Part shown: in pieces, positions 1 to 8,747 of the stretch
How the letters are laid out: each line of letters begins with the position of its first letter
How positions within the stretch are numbered: position 1 is the stretch's first letter
Assembly (NCBI GenBank): GCA_013141125.1
Contig: JABFRO010000001.1
Span: forward strand, 1,364,001 to 1,428,000
Length of the DNA: 64,000 nt
Reading direction: 5' to 3'
Source of the DNA: Methylophilaceae bacterium
GTDB lineage: Bacteria > Pseudomonadota > Gammaproteobacteria > Burkholderiales > Methylophilaceae
The notes under the pieces: model-generated
Databases searched by the model: none
The model's input: the letters and a program-made list of their open reading frames with translations, nothing else
What the model was told of the DNA's origin: nothing
Made by a program: the position numbers and the translations under genes

Positions 1-652
1 AGCCCAGCACATCCAGGGCCACACTTTCAGATGCAACAATATGCTCCAAGCCTTGTTCACTCATGCGTTCGCCTATCACCAAGGGACGTATGCCATTGGG
101 ATCACGAAAAGCCAGCAAGCCGAAATTGGCCACCATGGCTACCACGGCGTATGCCCCACGACAGCGGTTATGTACGCCGGCAACGGCCTGAAAAATCATA
201 TCGGCATCCAGCACTGCGCTACGTGTGCTGGATTCAATTTCATGTGCCAATACATTGAGCAAAACTTCCGAGTCGGAATTGGTATTGATATGGCGCAAAT
301 CCTGGCGAAACATTTCCTGTTTCAATTGCGCTGAATTAGTCAAATTACCATTGTGACCCAGCACAATACCAAAGGGTGAGTTTACGTAGAATGGTTGTGC
401 TTCCGCAGCGCTGGAAGAACCTGCCGTTGGATAACGTACATGGCCTATCCCGGCATTGCCAATTAGATTGCGCATGTGACGCGTCTGGAAAACATCTTGC
501 ACCAAGCCGTTGCTTTTGTGCATGTAAAATGTATTGCCATCGCAAGTCGCAATGCCTGCAGCATCTTGTCCGCGATGCTGTAAAACCAGCAGACCATCAT
601 AGAGCACTTGGTTCACTGGACTCTTACCAACTATTCCGATAATTCCACACAT
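1..652 (-). CDS. purF: amidophosphoribosyltransferase (PurF), N-terminal part, cut by window edge
   Basis: Catalyses the first committed step of purine synthesis, transferring glutamine-derived ammonia to PRPP in the cytoplasm. The minus strand reads openly from an ATG at 652 to the window edge, giving 217 codons. The protein starts MCGIIGIVG, so Cys2 is the N-terminal nucleophile after Met removal, as expected for class II glutamine amidotransferases. Family blocks such as [21 protein letters not shown] and GHNGNLTN follow. The phosphoribosyltransferase half lies outside the window. It sits just downstream of cvpA on the same strand, the classic cvpA-purF pairing. Confidence 0.95.
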   Translation of the reverse strand, partial: MCGIIGIVGKSPVNQVLYDGLLVLQHRGQDAAGIATCDGNTFYMHKSNGLVQDVFQTRHMRNLIGNAGIGHVRYPTAGSSSAAEAQPFYVNSPFGIVLGHNGNLTNSAQLKQEMFRQDLRHINTNSDSEVLLNVLAHEIESSTRSAVLDADMIFQAVAGVHNRCRGAYAVVAMVANFGLLAFRDPNGIRPLVIGERMSEQGLEHIVASESVALDVLG

Positions 653-818
653 GTCGTTTAGTGCCCCTAAGATGACTTACTTGTAAGTGATATTTAATTT
701 AAAAAAGAACTTATTGCTGGCCATGCCGTTGGATATCTGCTTTGCTATCCACAGACAAATAAAATGATAGCGCTGTAATCTATTTTTTTAGAAAAGTTTG
801 GGCTTATGAAGAAAACTA

Positions 819-1310
819 TTAGTCATATTTAACATGTTTGGCTATATCTGCAGGAAGCCAAGGCAGCACTTTATTAACCAGAGCTTCCAACGGCGCATTA
901 AACATGGCATTACGCCAGCGTATATCCTTGGGCGCGCTGGTAAAACCAGCAAGAAAAACCAAAACACCCACAATGACAACCCCTCGAATTAATCCAAATA
1001 ACGCCCCCAAACCACGATTAAACCAACCCAGCCCAGCCTGCTTAAGTATTTGCGAAAGTGCTATTGCCAACAGATTACAAACCAGCAATGTCGCTAAAAA
1101 AAGCAAAAGGAAAGCAGCAAAAAAACGTAAGGATTCCGAAGGAAGTGCATCTGGCAATAATGGTGCCAACTGCAAGGTATACAACTTGGCAACGAAAAAA
1201 GCCAGAACCCAGCCAGCTAATGCTAATAACTCGCGCACCAAGCCACGCATCATACTAATCAAGACGGACAATCCAATAATTACCAGTACCGCATAATCAA
1301 AACCTGTCAT
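819..1310 (-). CDS. cvpA: CvpA family membrane protein
   Basis: A 163-residue inner-membrane protein of the CvpA family (colicin V production and, in enterobacteria, envelope or bile stress tolerance; molecular role unclear). It begins MTGFDYAVLVIIGLSVLI and has four hydrophobic stretches. I chose the ATG at 1310 over an upstream GTG at 1328 because family members begin at this point; neither has a strong ribosome binding site. It lies between the SPOR-domain gene (30 bases upstream) and purF (166 bases downstream), probably one operon. Confidence 0.9.
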   Translation of the reverse strand: MTGFDYAVLVIIGLSVLISMMRGLVRELLALAGWVLAFFVAKLYTLQLAPLLPDALPSESLRFFAAFLLLFLATLLVCNLLAIALSQILKQAGLGWFNRGLGALFGLIRGVVIVGVLVFLAGFTSAPKDIRWRNAMFNAPLEALVNKVLPWLPADIAKHVKYD

Positions 1311-1340
1311 GTGTGAATTTTCAAGCACTGTACTGACCGC

Positions 1341-2006
1341 TCACTTGGTAATCACCATGCCGGATAAACCAATCTTGCTTATCTCAGCCAATGCATTCTC
1401 TGCGTCTGTACGACTGGCAAATGAACCCAAGCGCAAACGAATTTTTTCACCTTTAGCGGTGACAAGTTTTTCAGTGTGTGATTTATAGCCTTGTTCTTGT
1501 AGTTTTAACTGCAATTGCTTGACATTGGCCGGATCGGAAAACACACCAATTTGCACCAAAAACATACCCTGTTTATTAGCTTCTATTTTTACAGGTTTCT
1601 TTTCCAAATCTTTAGTTTGAATAGTTTGATTGTCGATCATAGGTTTATCCACCGTCAAAGCCAGCGGGCGAGGCCCACTTGTTTTTTCAGCGGAATCCGG
1701 CTTATCTTTTATGGATAAATCGGATGTCGTATGCGTCTGCTCAATTGGCGAATCCAAGCGATCAGCTTGAACGGGGACAGACGCTACACCTTGTGCTACG
1801 GGTGTAATTTTGGAATTAAAATCTTCAGCATCCTGACTTGGAATAGTAATTGCAATTTCCTGTAGTTGTGGCTTATTCGTACGGTCATGCAATAACATCG
1901 GCAGTACCGTTACAATTAAAATTACCAGCGCGATGGCTCCTACCAGTCTCCTGCGGGCACGTTTTTTGAATTGTAACTCTTGCTCATTTATCTGATCTGG
2001 GCGCAT
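1341..2006 (-). CDS. SPOR domain-containing (DedD-like) envelope protein
   Basis: A 221-residue single-span membrane protein. A basic cytoplasmic segment (KKRARRR, about residues 14-20) precedes one transmembrane helix (about 22-40) and a long low-complexity periplasmic linker. A C-terminal SPOR domain occupies about residues 145-220 and starts near FLVQIGVFSD. SPOR domains bind denuded septal peptidoglycan, so the protein probably acts at the division site as DedD does. The start is an ATG four bases after the folC stop, and the folC-SPOR-cvpA-purF order is the usual proteobacterial one. Confidence 0.85.
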   Translation of the reverse strand: MRPDQINEQELQFKKRARRRLVGAIALVILIVTVLPMLLHDRTNKPQLQEIAITIPSQDAEDFNSKITPVAQGVASVPVQADRLDSPIEQTHTTSDLSIKDKPDSAEKTSGPRPLALTVDKPMIDNQTIQTKDLEKKPVKIEANKQGMFLVQIGVFSDPANVKQLQLKLQEQGYKSHTEKLVTAKGEKIRLRLGSFASRTDAENALAEISKIGLSGMVITK

Positions 2007-2010
2007 TGGT

Positions 2011-3351
2011 TTATCCTAAATTTAGAGCCTGTTTTGCTGATTGACCACCTAAAACACGCATAATATCGGCCACGGTAAAAAATGAACCAAACACGATAAT
2101 TCTATCATTTTCAGCCGCCTCTTTATAGGCTTGACGAAAAGCCAGGATCACATTTGAAAAGCCTGCAACCGTGCAATCTGGTATTTGCTGACAGATTGAA
2201 TCAACTAATTGAGAGGCTTTAGCTCCTCGCGCATGGTCAATATCAGCAACGTACCAAGCATTTATTTGCGATTTCACCGCATGGATAACACCGGCAATAT
2301 CTTTATCTGCGAGCATGGCAAATACCGCCAAGGTTCGGCCACTACACGGCAAATGGCGCAAGTTCTCAACTAATGCCAATGCGGCGTGAGGGTTATGCGC
2401 AACATCCAGAATAATTTGCGGATGACTATCAACTCGTTGAAAACGCCCCGCAATATTGACGGCTTTCAGACCCGAAACCATTTGTGAATGGTTGACTGGT
2501 AAGCGGGTTTGCAAGGCCTGAATGGCAGCGATGACACAAGCTGCATTGTGTAATTGAAAATCCCCCTTTAACGCGGGAAATGGTAAATCAGCAATTTCTG
2601 TAGGTAATTTTTGCGGTGTTTCTTCGCGATAAGTCCAGCTTTCATCCGTTGAATAAAAGCCGAAATACTGCTGGATAAGTTGAAAATCAGCACCAATAGC
2701 TTGTGCATGAGTCACTAAAGTGGCGGGAGGATTGGCATCCCCGCAAATGGCCGGTACGCCTTTTCTAAAAATGCCAGCTTTTTCAAAGCCTATACTTTCC
2801 CGGCTATTTCCCAAAAATTCCATATGATCAAGAGCAACACTGGTCACAATAGTACAAGATGGCTCAAACGCGTTTACAGCATCCAATCTACCACCCAAAC
2901 CAACTTCCAAAATCGCTATATCCAGCTGCATCTTTTTGAATAGCCAAATGGCAGCGAGTGTGCCTGATTCAAAATAGGTAAGCTCTGTGTTTTCCCGTGC
3001 CTGCTCTACGGCGGCAAATGCTGAACAAAGCGCTGCATCATTAGCCTCCAAGCCATTGATACGCACACGTTCGTTATAATGCAACAAATGGGGAGAGGTA
3101 TAACAGCCTACCGAGTAGCCTGCATCCAGATAAATACGCTCCAGCATAGCGCAGGAGGAACCCTTGCCATTGGTACCAGCCACTGTAATAACAGGAAAAT
3201 CCAAATCCAGAAGCAAACGTTGCTTAACTTCGTTCACTCTATCCAAACCCATAGCAATGGATTTTGGATGCAGTGATTCAATATGTTTTAGCCAGTCTTC
3301 TAGCGTTAGCAATCGGCTGTTCTGTGTTAATTGCGAAGTGAAATCAGACAA
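2011..3351 (-). CDS. folC: bifunctional folylpolyglutamate/dihydrofolate synthase
   Basis: Adds glutamate to dihydropteroate and to folates using ATP, in the cytoplasm. The 446 residues match the Mur-ligase-like family length. A P-loop VAGTNGKGSS lies near residues 57-66, EVGLGGRLDAVNA supplies acidic and ribose-binding residues, and VALDHMEFLG and LDVAHNPHA are further family blocks. The apparent start is TTG at 3351 with no clear ribosome binding site; later in-frame starts would remove the conserved LEDWLKHIE segment. It lies 21 bases after accD, the common accD-folC pair. Confidence 0.93.
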   Translation of the reverse strand: MSDFTSQLTQNSRLLTLEDWLKHIESLHPKSIAMGLDRVNEVKQRLLLDLDFPVITVAGTNGKGSSCAMLERIYLDAGYSVGCYTSPHLLHYNERVRINGLEANDAALCSAFAAVEQARENTELTYFESGTLAAIWLFKKMQLDIAILEVGLGGRLDAVNAFEPSCTIVTSVALDHMEFLGNSRESIGFEKAGIFRKGVPAICGDANPPATLVTHAQAIGADFQLIQQYFGFYSTDESWTYREETPQKLPTEIADLPFPALKGDFQLHNAACVIAAIQALQTRLPVNHSQMVSGLKAVNIAGRFQRVDSHPQIILDVAHNPHAALALVENLRHLPCSGRTLAVFAMLADKDIAGVIHAVKSQINAWYVADIDHARGAKASQLVDSICQQIPDCTVAGFSNVILAFRQAYKEAAENDRIIVFGSFFTVADIMRVLGGQSAKQALNLG

Positions 3352-3372
3352 AAGAAGTAGCTGCTACGGTTC

Positions 3373-4251
3373 TTAAGCCACTACTGGAGCCGCTATTGGC
3401 AAATGCATCATGCTGGCAAGCAACATCACCAGTTTGTCACGTAATACACGTCGATCGACTATCATATCAATCGCACCGTGTTCCAAAAGAAACTCTGCAC
3501 GCTGGAAGCCGTCCGGCAAGGTTTCCCGCACCGTCTGCTCAATCACGCGCGGACCCGCAAAACCAATCAACGCTTCTGGCTCGGCGATAATAATATCACC
3601 TAGCATAGCAAAGCTTGCCGAAACGCCACCCATCGTTGGATCAGTTAAAACGGAGATAAAAGGCAAACCTGCCCGGCTCAATTGTGTCAGTGCTGCGCTT
3701 GTTTTTGCCATTTGCATGAGAGAAAGCAAACCTTCTTGCATACGCGCACCGCCACTAGCGGAGATACAAATAAAGGCCGCTTTATTTTCAATAGCCGCTT
3801 GCACACCTCTAACAAAACGCTCTCCAACGACAGAGCCCATGGATCCACCCATGAATTTAAACTCAAAAGCAGCTATCACCACTGGCACAGTTTTAATGCT
3901 GCCTTGAATAACGATTAACGCATCTTTCTCGCCCACTTCTTTTTGCGAAAGCTTGAGACGGTCAGCATAACTCTTGGTATCTTTAAACTTGAGTGGATCC
4001 AATGGGATAACTGTCACTCCAATTTCAACACGCCCATCTTTATCCAACAGCAAGTCAAGCCGCGTTCTTGCGGAAATACGATTGTGATAGCCACATTTCG
4101 GACACACTTCCGAATTACTCTCCAAATCTGTTCGATACAGCACAGATTCACAAGACTGACATTTGCTCCATAACCCTTCTGGAACTTTCCGCCTGGTCGC
4201 GCCTACCAGGCGCTTAATTTTAGGTGGTAGTAACTTTTGTAACCAACTCAT
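3373..4251 (-). CDS. accD: acetyl-CoA carboxylase carboxyltransferase subunit beta
   Basis: Beta subunit of the carboxyltransferase that makes malonyl-CoA for fatty acid synthesis. The 292 residues include an N-terminal zinc ribbon with two Cys pairs (CQSC about 32-35 and CPKC about 51-54). The crotonase-like fold follows, with [10 protein letters not shown] and a glycine-rich [11 protein letters not shown] block for acetyl-CoA binding. It is preceded by trpA (45 bases) and followed by folC, matching the trp-accD-folC arrangement of many beta- and gammaproteobacteria. Confidence 0.96.
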   Translation of the reverse strand: MSWLQKLLPPKIKRLVGATRRKVPEGLWSKCQSCESVLYRTDLESNSEVCPKCGYHNRISARTRLDLLLDKDGRVEIGVTVIPLDPLKFKDTKSYADRLKLSQKEVGEKDALIVIQGSIKTVPVVIAAFEFKFMGGSMGSVVGERFVRGVQAAIENKAAFICISASGGARMQEGLLSLMQMAKTSAALTQLSRAGLPFISVLTDPTMGGVSASFAMLGDIIIAEPEALIGFAGPRVIEQTVRETLPDGFQRAEFLLEHGAIDMIVDRRVLRDKLVMLLASMMHLPIAAPVVA

Positions 4252-4296
4252 GTGATATTCCTTGAAATAACAAGTGGCAGATCCAAGCAGATCTAA

Positions 4297-5100
4297 TTAG
4301 TTAACAACATCAATTGCATAACGCAATTCCGCAACCAATTTAGCCAAATTAGCCGCTACATTTTCTTCAGTAGATTGTTCAACGGTTTGCACCATACGAC
4401 TACCTACCACCACCGCATCGGCGATTTCAGCAATAGCCTTGGCTGTAGCGGCATCACGCACACCAAAACCAACACCCACAGGCAAATCCGTTTTAGTGCG
4501 TATAGCGGCAACACGCTCAGCCACTTCGATAAGATCCAGATTTTGCGCACCTGTTACACCTTTCAAGGAAACGTAATACACAAAACCACTGGCATTTTTG
4601 ATAATAGTTTCAATACGTGCAGTCACGGTAGTAGGCGAAAGCAGGAATATAGGATCAATATCGCGAGCTCGTAATAAATCAACAAACCCTCCGCACTCCT
4701 CAGGTGGATAATCCACTGTAAGCACGCCATCCACTCCTGCAGCTTTGGCACGATCAGCAAAGCGCTCCGCACCCATGGCTTCAATCGGGTTGGCATAACC
4801 CATGAGCACAACGGGTGTCAAATTATCTTTTTGGCGAAACTCACTCACCATGTCCAGCACTGAACGTAAACCCACATGGTGTGCCAATGCTCTTTCACTG
4901 GCACGCTGAATTACCGGACCATCCGCCATAGGATCGGAAAACGGAACCCCTAACTCGATAATGTCTGCTCCATTTTCCACTAGCGTATGCATCAGCATCA
5001 CTGTGTATTTAGGATGCGGGTCACCAGCTGTTATGTAGGGAATAAGGGCTTTTTTGTTTTGCTGCTTTAAAGCTGCAAAGGTCGTTTGGATACGTGACAT
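4297..5100 (-). CDS. trpA: tryptophan synthase alpha subunit
   Basis: Cleaves indole-3-glycerol phosphate to indole and glyceraldehyde 3-phosphate; indole is channelled to TrpB. The 267-residue TIM barrel shows the catalytic Glu in [17 protein letters not shown] and the catalytic Asp in [14 protein letters not shown]. The phosphate loop GVGFGVRD and VVGSRMV near the C terminus are also present. It is the last trp gene of trpF-trpB-trpA, 62 bases after trpB. Confidence 0.97.
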   Translation of the reverse strand: MSRIQTTFAALKQQNKKALIPYITAGDPHPKYTVMLMHTLVENGADIIELGVPFSDPMADGPVIQRASERALAHHVGLRSVLDMVSEFRQKDNLTPVVLMGYANPIEAMGAERFADRAKAAGVDGVLTVDYPPEECGGFVDLLRARDIDPIFLLSPTTVTARIETIIKNASGFVYYVSLKGVTGAQNLDLIEVAERVAAIRTKTDLPVGVGFGVRDAATAKAIAEIADAVVVGSRMVQTVEQSTEENVAANLAKLVAELRYAIDVVN

Positions 5101-5162
5101 GTCTGCTGGATTCTTAAAATTAAGCTGGTTTGGTGAGAAGAAGAAATTAGAGCGCGTGAAAC

Positions 5163-6365
5163 TTAGAGCGTTAAACCGGAAAGTTGCGCTACCGTATTGA
5201 TGTCTTTATCGCCACGGCCGGAAAGATTTACTAAAATTACTTGGTCTGGCGACATGGTAGCGGCAAGCTTCTCGGCGTAGGCCAACGCATGGCTGGATTC
5301 CAATGCAGGAATAATACCTTCCGTGCGACACAAATTATGAAACGCTGCCATAGCTTCGTCATCGGTAACAGCAACATATTCCGCACGCTTGCTGTCTTTC
5401 AACCATGCATGTTCAGGACCTACACCAGGATAATCCAATCCTGCAGAAATGGAATGCGTTTCAACAATTTGTCCATCTTCATCTTGCATAAGATAAGTAC
5501 GGTTGCCATGTAACACACCAACCGGACTATTTGCGGTTAAAGGCGCGGCGTGCTTGCCCGTTTCCATGCCCAAGCCAGCCGCTTCAACGCCTATCAAGCG
5601 CACATTTTCGTCATTGATGTAAGGGTAGAAAATCCCCATGGCATTGGAACCGCCGCCTACACAGGCAACTACAGCATCCGGCTGACGGCCCAACATTTCC
5701 TGCATTTGCTGCTTGGCCTCAATGCCAATCACTGATTGAAAATCACGCACCATCATCGGGTAAGGATGCGGACCGGCCACTGTACCAATAATATAAAAAG
5801 TATCGGCCACATTGGTTACCCAATCTCGCATCGCTTCATTGAGCGCATCTTTAAGCGTCTTCGAACCACTTTCAACCGGGACAACCGTAGCCCCAAGCAA
5901 TTTCATGCGATAAACATTCGGTGCTTGGCGTTTGATGTCTTCAGAACCCATGTACACCACACATTCCAAACCCAGACGCGCTGCAATCGTCGCGGTAGCC
6001 ACACCGTGTTGACCTGCGCCGGTTTCGGCAATCACACGCGGCTTGCCCATGCGTTTGGCCAACAACGCCTGTCCTACAGTATTGTTAACTTTATGCGCGC
6101 CGGTGTGGTTCAAATCTTCACGTTTTAGATAAATTCTGGCACCCCCAACACGCTCGGACCAGCGCTTGGCGTAATAAATCGGGCTAGGACGACCAACAAA
6201 GTGTTTTAAATCATAAGCAAATTCAGCTAAAAATTCAGGATCATTACGATATTTCTCATACATCAAGCGCAATTCTTCAATAGCTTCAATCAAGGTTTCA
6301 GCAGCAAATACGCCGCCATAAATACCAAAATGGCCATGCGCATCGGGCATATCATATAATTGCAT
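5163..6365 (-). CDS. trpB: tryptophan synthase beta subunit
   Basis: PLP enzyme condensing indole with serine to give tryptophan. The 400 residues match the family. The Schiff-base lysine is K92 in [10 protein letters not shown], the catalytic Glu is in AETGAGQHG, and the phosphate-binding loop is [15 protein letters not shown] closes the C terminus. The gene overlaps the end of trpF by 14 bases, indicating coupled translation, and works as an alpha2-beta2 complex with TrpA. Confidence 0.97.
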   Translation of the reverse strand: MQLYDMPDAHGHFGIYGGVFAAETLIEAIEELRLMYEKYRNDPEFLAEFAYDLKHFVGRPSPIYYAKRWSERVGGARIYLKREDLNHTGAHKVNNTVGQALLAKRMGKPRVIAETGAGQHGVATATIAARLGLECVVYMGSEDIKRQAPNVYRMKLLGATVVPVESGSKTLKDALNEAMRDWVTNVADTFYIIGTVAGPHPYPMMVRDFQSVIGIEAKQQMQEMLGRQPDAVVACVGGGSNAMGIFYPYINDENVRLIGVEAAGLGMETGKHAAPLTANSPVGVLHGNRTYLMQDEDGQIVETHSISAGLDYPGVGPEHAWLKDSKRAEYVAVTDDEAMAAFHNLCRTEGIIPALESSHALAYAEKLAATMSPDQVILVNLSGRGDKDINTVAQLSGLTL

Positions 6366-6975
6366 CTCTTACTCCTCGCATGAATGTGGCTATTTTTTCC
6401 ACATCCTTTATACCTTTGGACTTTTCCACACCACCACTCACATCCACCGCATAAGGCCGTACTTGCTGTATGGCATCACGCACGTTGCCAGCATTTAAAC
6501 CGCCTGCCAAGATAATGGATTGCGGTAAATCCTGTGGAATCAACCGCCAATCAAACACCTGCCCTGTACCGCCTGCAACACCTTCAGCGAAGGCATCCAG
6601 CAACAAAGCTTTAGCGTCTGTAAAATCAAGCGCGTATTGTATCAAATTTGAATCACTTCTGACGCGTATTGCCTTCATGTAAGGCATGCGGTATTGGCGG
6701 CATTCCTCCGGTGTCTCATCACCATGAAATTGTAGCAAGTCCAGATGCACCGCTGCCAATGTTTGACGAATTTCCGCAGGATCAGCATCAACAAACAAGC
6801 CCACAACACTGACAAAGGCGGGAAGCTCAGCCACAATCCTGGCGGCTTGTTGCCGACTTACATTACGCGGACTCTTGGCATAAAAAACCAGACCGATGGC
6901 ATCAGCACCGTGCTGTACTGCAGCAATCGCATCTTCCACACGAGTAATACCGCAAATTTTAACGCGAGTTCGCAA
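6352..6975 (-). CDS. trpF: phosphoribosylanthranilate isomerase
   Basis: Converts phosphoribosylanthranilate to its carboxyphenylamino-deoxyribulose form in tryptophan synthesis. The 207-residue TIM barrel has the catalytic Cys in VKICGITR and the catalytic Asp in [20 protein letters not shown] and [15 protein letters not shown] form the phosphate site. It starts the trpF-trpB-trpA-accD-folC transcription unit, 48 bases downstream of truA. trpC, trpD and trpE are not in this window. Confidence 0.95.
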   Translation of the reverse strand: MRTRVKICGITRVEDAIAAVQHGADAIGLVFYAKSPRNVSRQQAARIVAELPAFVSVVGLFVDADPAEIRQTLAAVHLDLLQFHGDETPEECRQYRMPYMKAIRVRSDSNLIQYALDFTDAKALLLDAFAEGVAGGTGQVFDWRLIPQDLPQSIILAGGLNAGNVRDAIQQVRPYAVDVSGGVEKSKGIKDVEKIATFMRGVRDAII

Positions 6976-7023
6976 TTTTTATACGCTCTAAAAGTATTGA
7001 TGTAGGGAAATCAACTTAAAAAT

Positions 7024-7812
7024 TCAGACTAAGCAGCCAAAATTCAAAGTTCGCTCTGTCTCTGGCAGATCCCACATAGCATCATAGCCTACGCCTGTTA
7101 GATACAAACCCGCAGGTGAAAATGTAGGTGGGGATAGTCTGCGATCGCGTGATGCCAGCAGCGTTTCCATATACTCAGGTTTATATTTGCCCTTACCAAT
7201 ATAAACGAGCGCACCCACCATATTTCTTACTTGATGATGCAAAAAAGCACCCGCACAAAAATCAAACAAGTAGCCATTTCCAATCTGCACGACGCTGGCA
7301 CGATGCATAAATTTGACAGGTGATTTCGCTTGACACTCAGCGGCTCGAAACGCACTAAAATCATGCTGCCCCAATAAATATTCGGCGGCAAACTGCATCG
7401 CTCCAATATCCAGGGGCAAATGAAACCAACCAGCCTTACCTGCCATCACCGCCGGGGCAACAGGTTGATTAATTAACAAGTATTGATAGCTGCGTTGTTG
7501 CGCATCAAACCTGGCATGAAAACGCGCATCCACCGCTTGCGCCCATAATACGCGAATACTATCTGGCAGATTGGCATTAACACCCCGCACCCATGCCGAC
7601 ATAGGTCTTGTTGTCAATGTGTCGAAATGTACAATCTGGCTCAGTGCGTGCACGCCTGCATCGGTGCGACCCGCCGCAGAAACACGAAGTGTATGATTCG
7701 CCATTTTTTGCAAAGCATGCTCCAGACAGTCTTGAATTGCGCCCCCGTTAGCTTGGCTTTGCCAGCCACAATATTTTGCCCCGTCATATTCAAGCCCAAG
7801 TGCAATTCTCAC
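7024..7812 (-). CDS. truA: tRNA pseudouridine(38-40) synthase
   Basis: Makes pseudouridine at positions 38-40 of tRNA anticodon arms. The 262-residue protein has the catalytic Asp in AAGRTDAGVHA and the family segment HHQVRNMVGALVYIG. I chose the GTG at 7812 over a TTG at 7818. The GTG overlaps the preceding stop in a GTGA arrangement (4 bases), typical of coupled translation, and gives the family-like start MRIALGLEYDG. It follows the EcfT-like gene and precedes trpF, a common arrangement in betaproteobacteria. Confidence 0.94.
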   Translation of the reverse strand: MRIALGLEYDGAKYCGWQSQANGGAIQDCLEHALQKMANHTLRVSAAGRTDAGVHALSQIVHFDTLTTRPMSAWVRGVNANLPDSIRVLWAQAVDARFHARFDAQQRSYQYLLINQPVAPAVMAGKAGWFHLPLDIGAMQFAAEYLLGQHDFSAFRAAECQAKSPVKFMHRASVVQIGNGYLFDFCAGAFLHHQVRNMVGALVYIGKGKYKPEYMETLLASRDRRLSPPTFSPAGLYLTGVGYDAMWDLPETERTLNFGCLV

Positions 7813-8516
7813 AACCAATACAACCCTGCCAGAATGAGGCCTAGCACTACTAATTTGTCACGCTTAGTCAACGCTGGCAAATGCAGTAAAATATACTCGG
7901 GCGCACCTAGCAATCCATTGCTATCACTATTCGCCAAATGAGCGTGCGAGTTATGAAAATATTCATATATATCACGACTAAGGCTCACACGTGGCGTTTG
8001 CTCAGCATAATGCAAAGTCAAACACAATCTGGCAGCAAATTTTTCAGTAGGTATATTAAAGTTTCGTAGCGGAGCCGTAATCTGGTAAAAACCAGCGATT
8101 AAGCTTTCGCGACTGCTGGTAGCTAATAACAAAGACAAACCAGCCAACACCATAAGCAACCTTACTACATGTAACAAGCCGGCAGACAAACCTTCGTAAG
8201 TGGGTGCCAACTCAAACGGCCATTGCCGTACATATTCCCCAGGAGTACTAAATGAAAATATGAACATCATAGAGATAATAAGCCAACGCATACGTTTTAA
8301 CATACGATAAAAAATATGGGGTGAGGAGAAAACAAAACCAACCACTAATACACTGGCAACTAAAATGTTAGCTAAAAGGTTTTGCGTTTGAGCAAGGATT
8401 ACAAGCGCTAATAATAGAGCAATTTTTACAGAAGGGTGCAAGATTAAATACCGATTGTATTTAGAGGGGGCTTTTATGTATTCAAGTTTGCAAGGAGTAA
8501 GGAGTAAGCGATACAT
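7809..8516 (-). CDS. CbiQ/EcfT-like membrane protein
   Basis: A 235-residue membrane protein with several hydrophobic segments in its N-terminal half. A region of EcfT/CbiQ character covers about residues 110-170: LRLL-like VVRLLMVLAGLSLLLATS, then ITAPLRNFNIPTEKFAARL. EcfT proteins couple substrate-binding and ATPase subunits of energy-coupling-factor vitamin and metal transporters. No ATPase or S component is adjacent, so the partner is unknown and the family call is moderate. It overlaps truA by 4 bases, so the two are probably co-transcribed. Confidence 0.6.
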   Translation of the reverse strand: MYRLLLTPCKLEYIKAPSKYNRYLILHPSVKIALLLALVILAQTQNLLANILVASVLVVGFVFSSPHIFYRMLKRMRWLIISMMFIFSFSTPGEYVRQWPFELAPTYEGLSAGLLHVVRLLMVLAGLSLLLATSSRESLIAGFYQITAPLRNFNIPTEKFAARLCLTLHYAEQTPRVSLSRDIYEYFHNSHAHLANSDSNGLLGAPEYILLHLPALTKRDKLVVLGLILAGLYWL

Positions 8517-8625
8517 CTTGACGCGATATATATTGGATATGTGTAAATATTTTTTGTGAGTACCGCTGGTATAACGACGAAAAGTATATATGGTGTCTTT
8601 AAATTAACAACGGTGCTCTTTAAGC

Positions 8626-8662
8626 ATTAAGTATGCAAAGATACTCTCTCTGCATACTTAAT
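8626..8662. repeat. perfect 12-bp inverted repeat (hairpin) downstream of fimV
   Basis: Twelve-base arms (ATTAAGTATGCA and its complement) surround a 13-base loop. It lies about 85 bases past the fimV stop. No T-run follows directly on the minus strand; on the plus strand a short T-run begins a few bases later. It may be a weak terminator or an mRNA-stabilising hairpin. The rest of the 8517-8747 gap shows nothing I recognise. Confidence 0.5.
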
Positions 8663-8747
8663 CACCTTTTTAAAAACTTTATCTGTGAACTACTTTGTGC
8701 AAAAAATAACATAAAGTAAACTAAAAGCTTAAAGCCTTACTGCCAAA

